Program-made: the position numbers and the translations under genes
Notes under the pieces: model-generated
Databases searched by the model: none
What the model was told of the DNA's origin: nothing
The model's input: the letters and a program-made list of their open reading frames with translations, nothing else
DNA from: a virus
Strand: one strand, 5' to 3'
IMG/VR virus record: IMGVR_UViG_3300027759_000128
Location: 1 to 49,545 of that record
DNA: 49,545 nucleotides
Shown here: positions 49,427-49,545 of the stretch, one piece after another
Layout: each line of letters begins with the position of its first letter
Numbering within the stretch: position 1 is the first letter of the stretch

Positions 49427-49545
49427 GTGATTAAAAACATCATTGCTATATATCCAGGCCGCTTTCAACCATTCGGTAGGCATCACGCAGAGTCGTTTAA
49501 GTGGCTCGCTTCTAAATTCGGCAAAGACAAATCTTATATAGCTAC
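49427..49545 (+). CDS. nucleotidyltransferase (NMN adenylyltransferase-like), N-terminal part (cut by right edge)
   Basis: From GTG 49427 the frame reads VIKNIIAIYPGRFQPFGRHH, then AESFKWLASKFGKDKSYIA, to the window end. PGRFQPF...H followed by a helix is the first nucleotide-binding motif of the HIGH/cytidylyltransferase superfamily, in which NMN adenylyltransferases are typical. Here the usual H-x-G-H reads G-R-H-H, an odd form. It may act in NAD synthesis or salvage or on another nucleotide; only 39 residues are visible. The GTG start is the only one near the promoter-like motif. Confidence 0.65.
   Translation, partial: MIKNIIAIYPGRFQPFGRHHAESFKWLASKFGKDKSYIA

Noticed and set aside
1-49545. 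Lysogeny functions (integrase, repressor, att site)
   Set aside because: None seen. The gene set is that of a lytic T4-like phage, although only part of the genome is visible.

Overview
The window is part of the genome of a large T4-like tailed phage (contractile-tail, myovirus type), AT-rich and densely packed, with no rRNA, tRNA, transposon or CRISPR array that I could see. Phage identity rests on a baseplate block recognisable by family (gp25, gp6, a gp5-like hub protein, several structural families known from marine T4-like phages), a late sigma factor of the gp55 type, a T4-type primase, and a fused gp47/gp46 recombination nuclease. The host is probably a Bacteroidota bacterium: almost no start codon has a Shine-Dalgarno sequence (starts follow A/T-rich leaders), and at least one leader carries a TAnnTTTG-type -7 element. 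The host call is inference.

Layout. (1) Bases 1-2560, + strand: many very small genes of higher GC, including a truncated DUF932-like gene, two DUF1737-like genes, a T5orf172/MUG113-like gene and a 140-base run of hairpins at 481-618. (2) 2671-8410, + strand: an acidic probable late protein, a small ORF, a terminator, then a tight four-gene operon (4434-7950) with an MBD4-like HhH DNA glycosylase, a PD-(D/E)XK-like nuclease and two mutually similar proteins that I tentatively compare to alpha-glutamyl/putrescinyl thymine pyrophosphorylases. A bidirectional terminator at 8441-8466 separates it from the next block. (3) 8499-24457, - strand: a modification island (four-domain methyltransferase/glycosyltransferase, NodU-type carbamoyltransferase, three further glycosyltransferase-like proteins, a 2OG-Fe(II) oxygenase and two GT60-type glycosyltransferases) interleaved with tail-fibre genes. 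(4) 18930-27460, - strand: four fibre/adhesin genes sharing a six-residue Ser-x-Thr-Pro-Ser repeat. (5) 27470-43555, - strand: virion and baseplate proteins and late sigma factor. (6) 43559-45154, - strand: small genes, an HD-domain hydrolase and a glutaredoxin-like protein. (7) 45294-49545, + strand: primase, gp47/46 fusion, and the start of a nucleotidyltransferase.

How the parts may work together. The late sigma factor probably reads a motif, 5'-ATATTTAT(T/A) on the sense strand, found before at least nine genes, most of them structural. The most interesting feature is the interleaving of the repeat fibres with enzymes whose closest known relatives act on hydroxyproline, threonine or hydroxylysine in eukaryotic proteins (GT60, PLOD-type glycosyltransferase, 2OG oxygenase). 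This suggests a phage-encoded, mucin- or extensin-like decoration of its own fibres. The glycosylase/nuclease operon is a second candidate system, for making or policing modified DNA.
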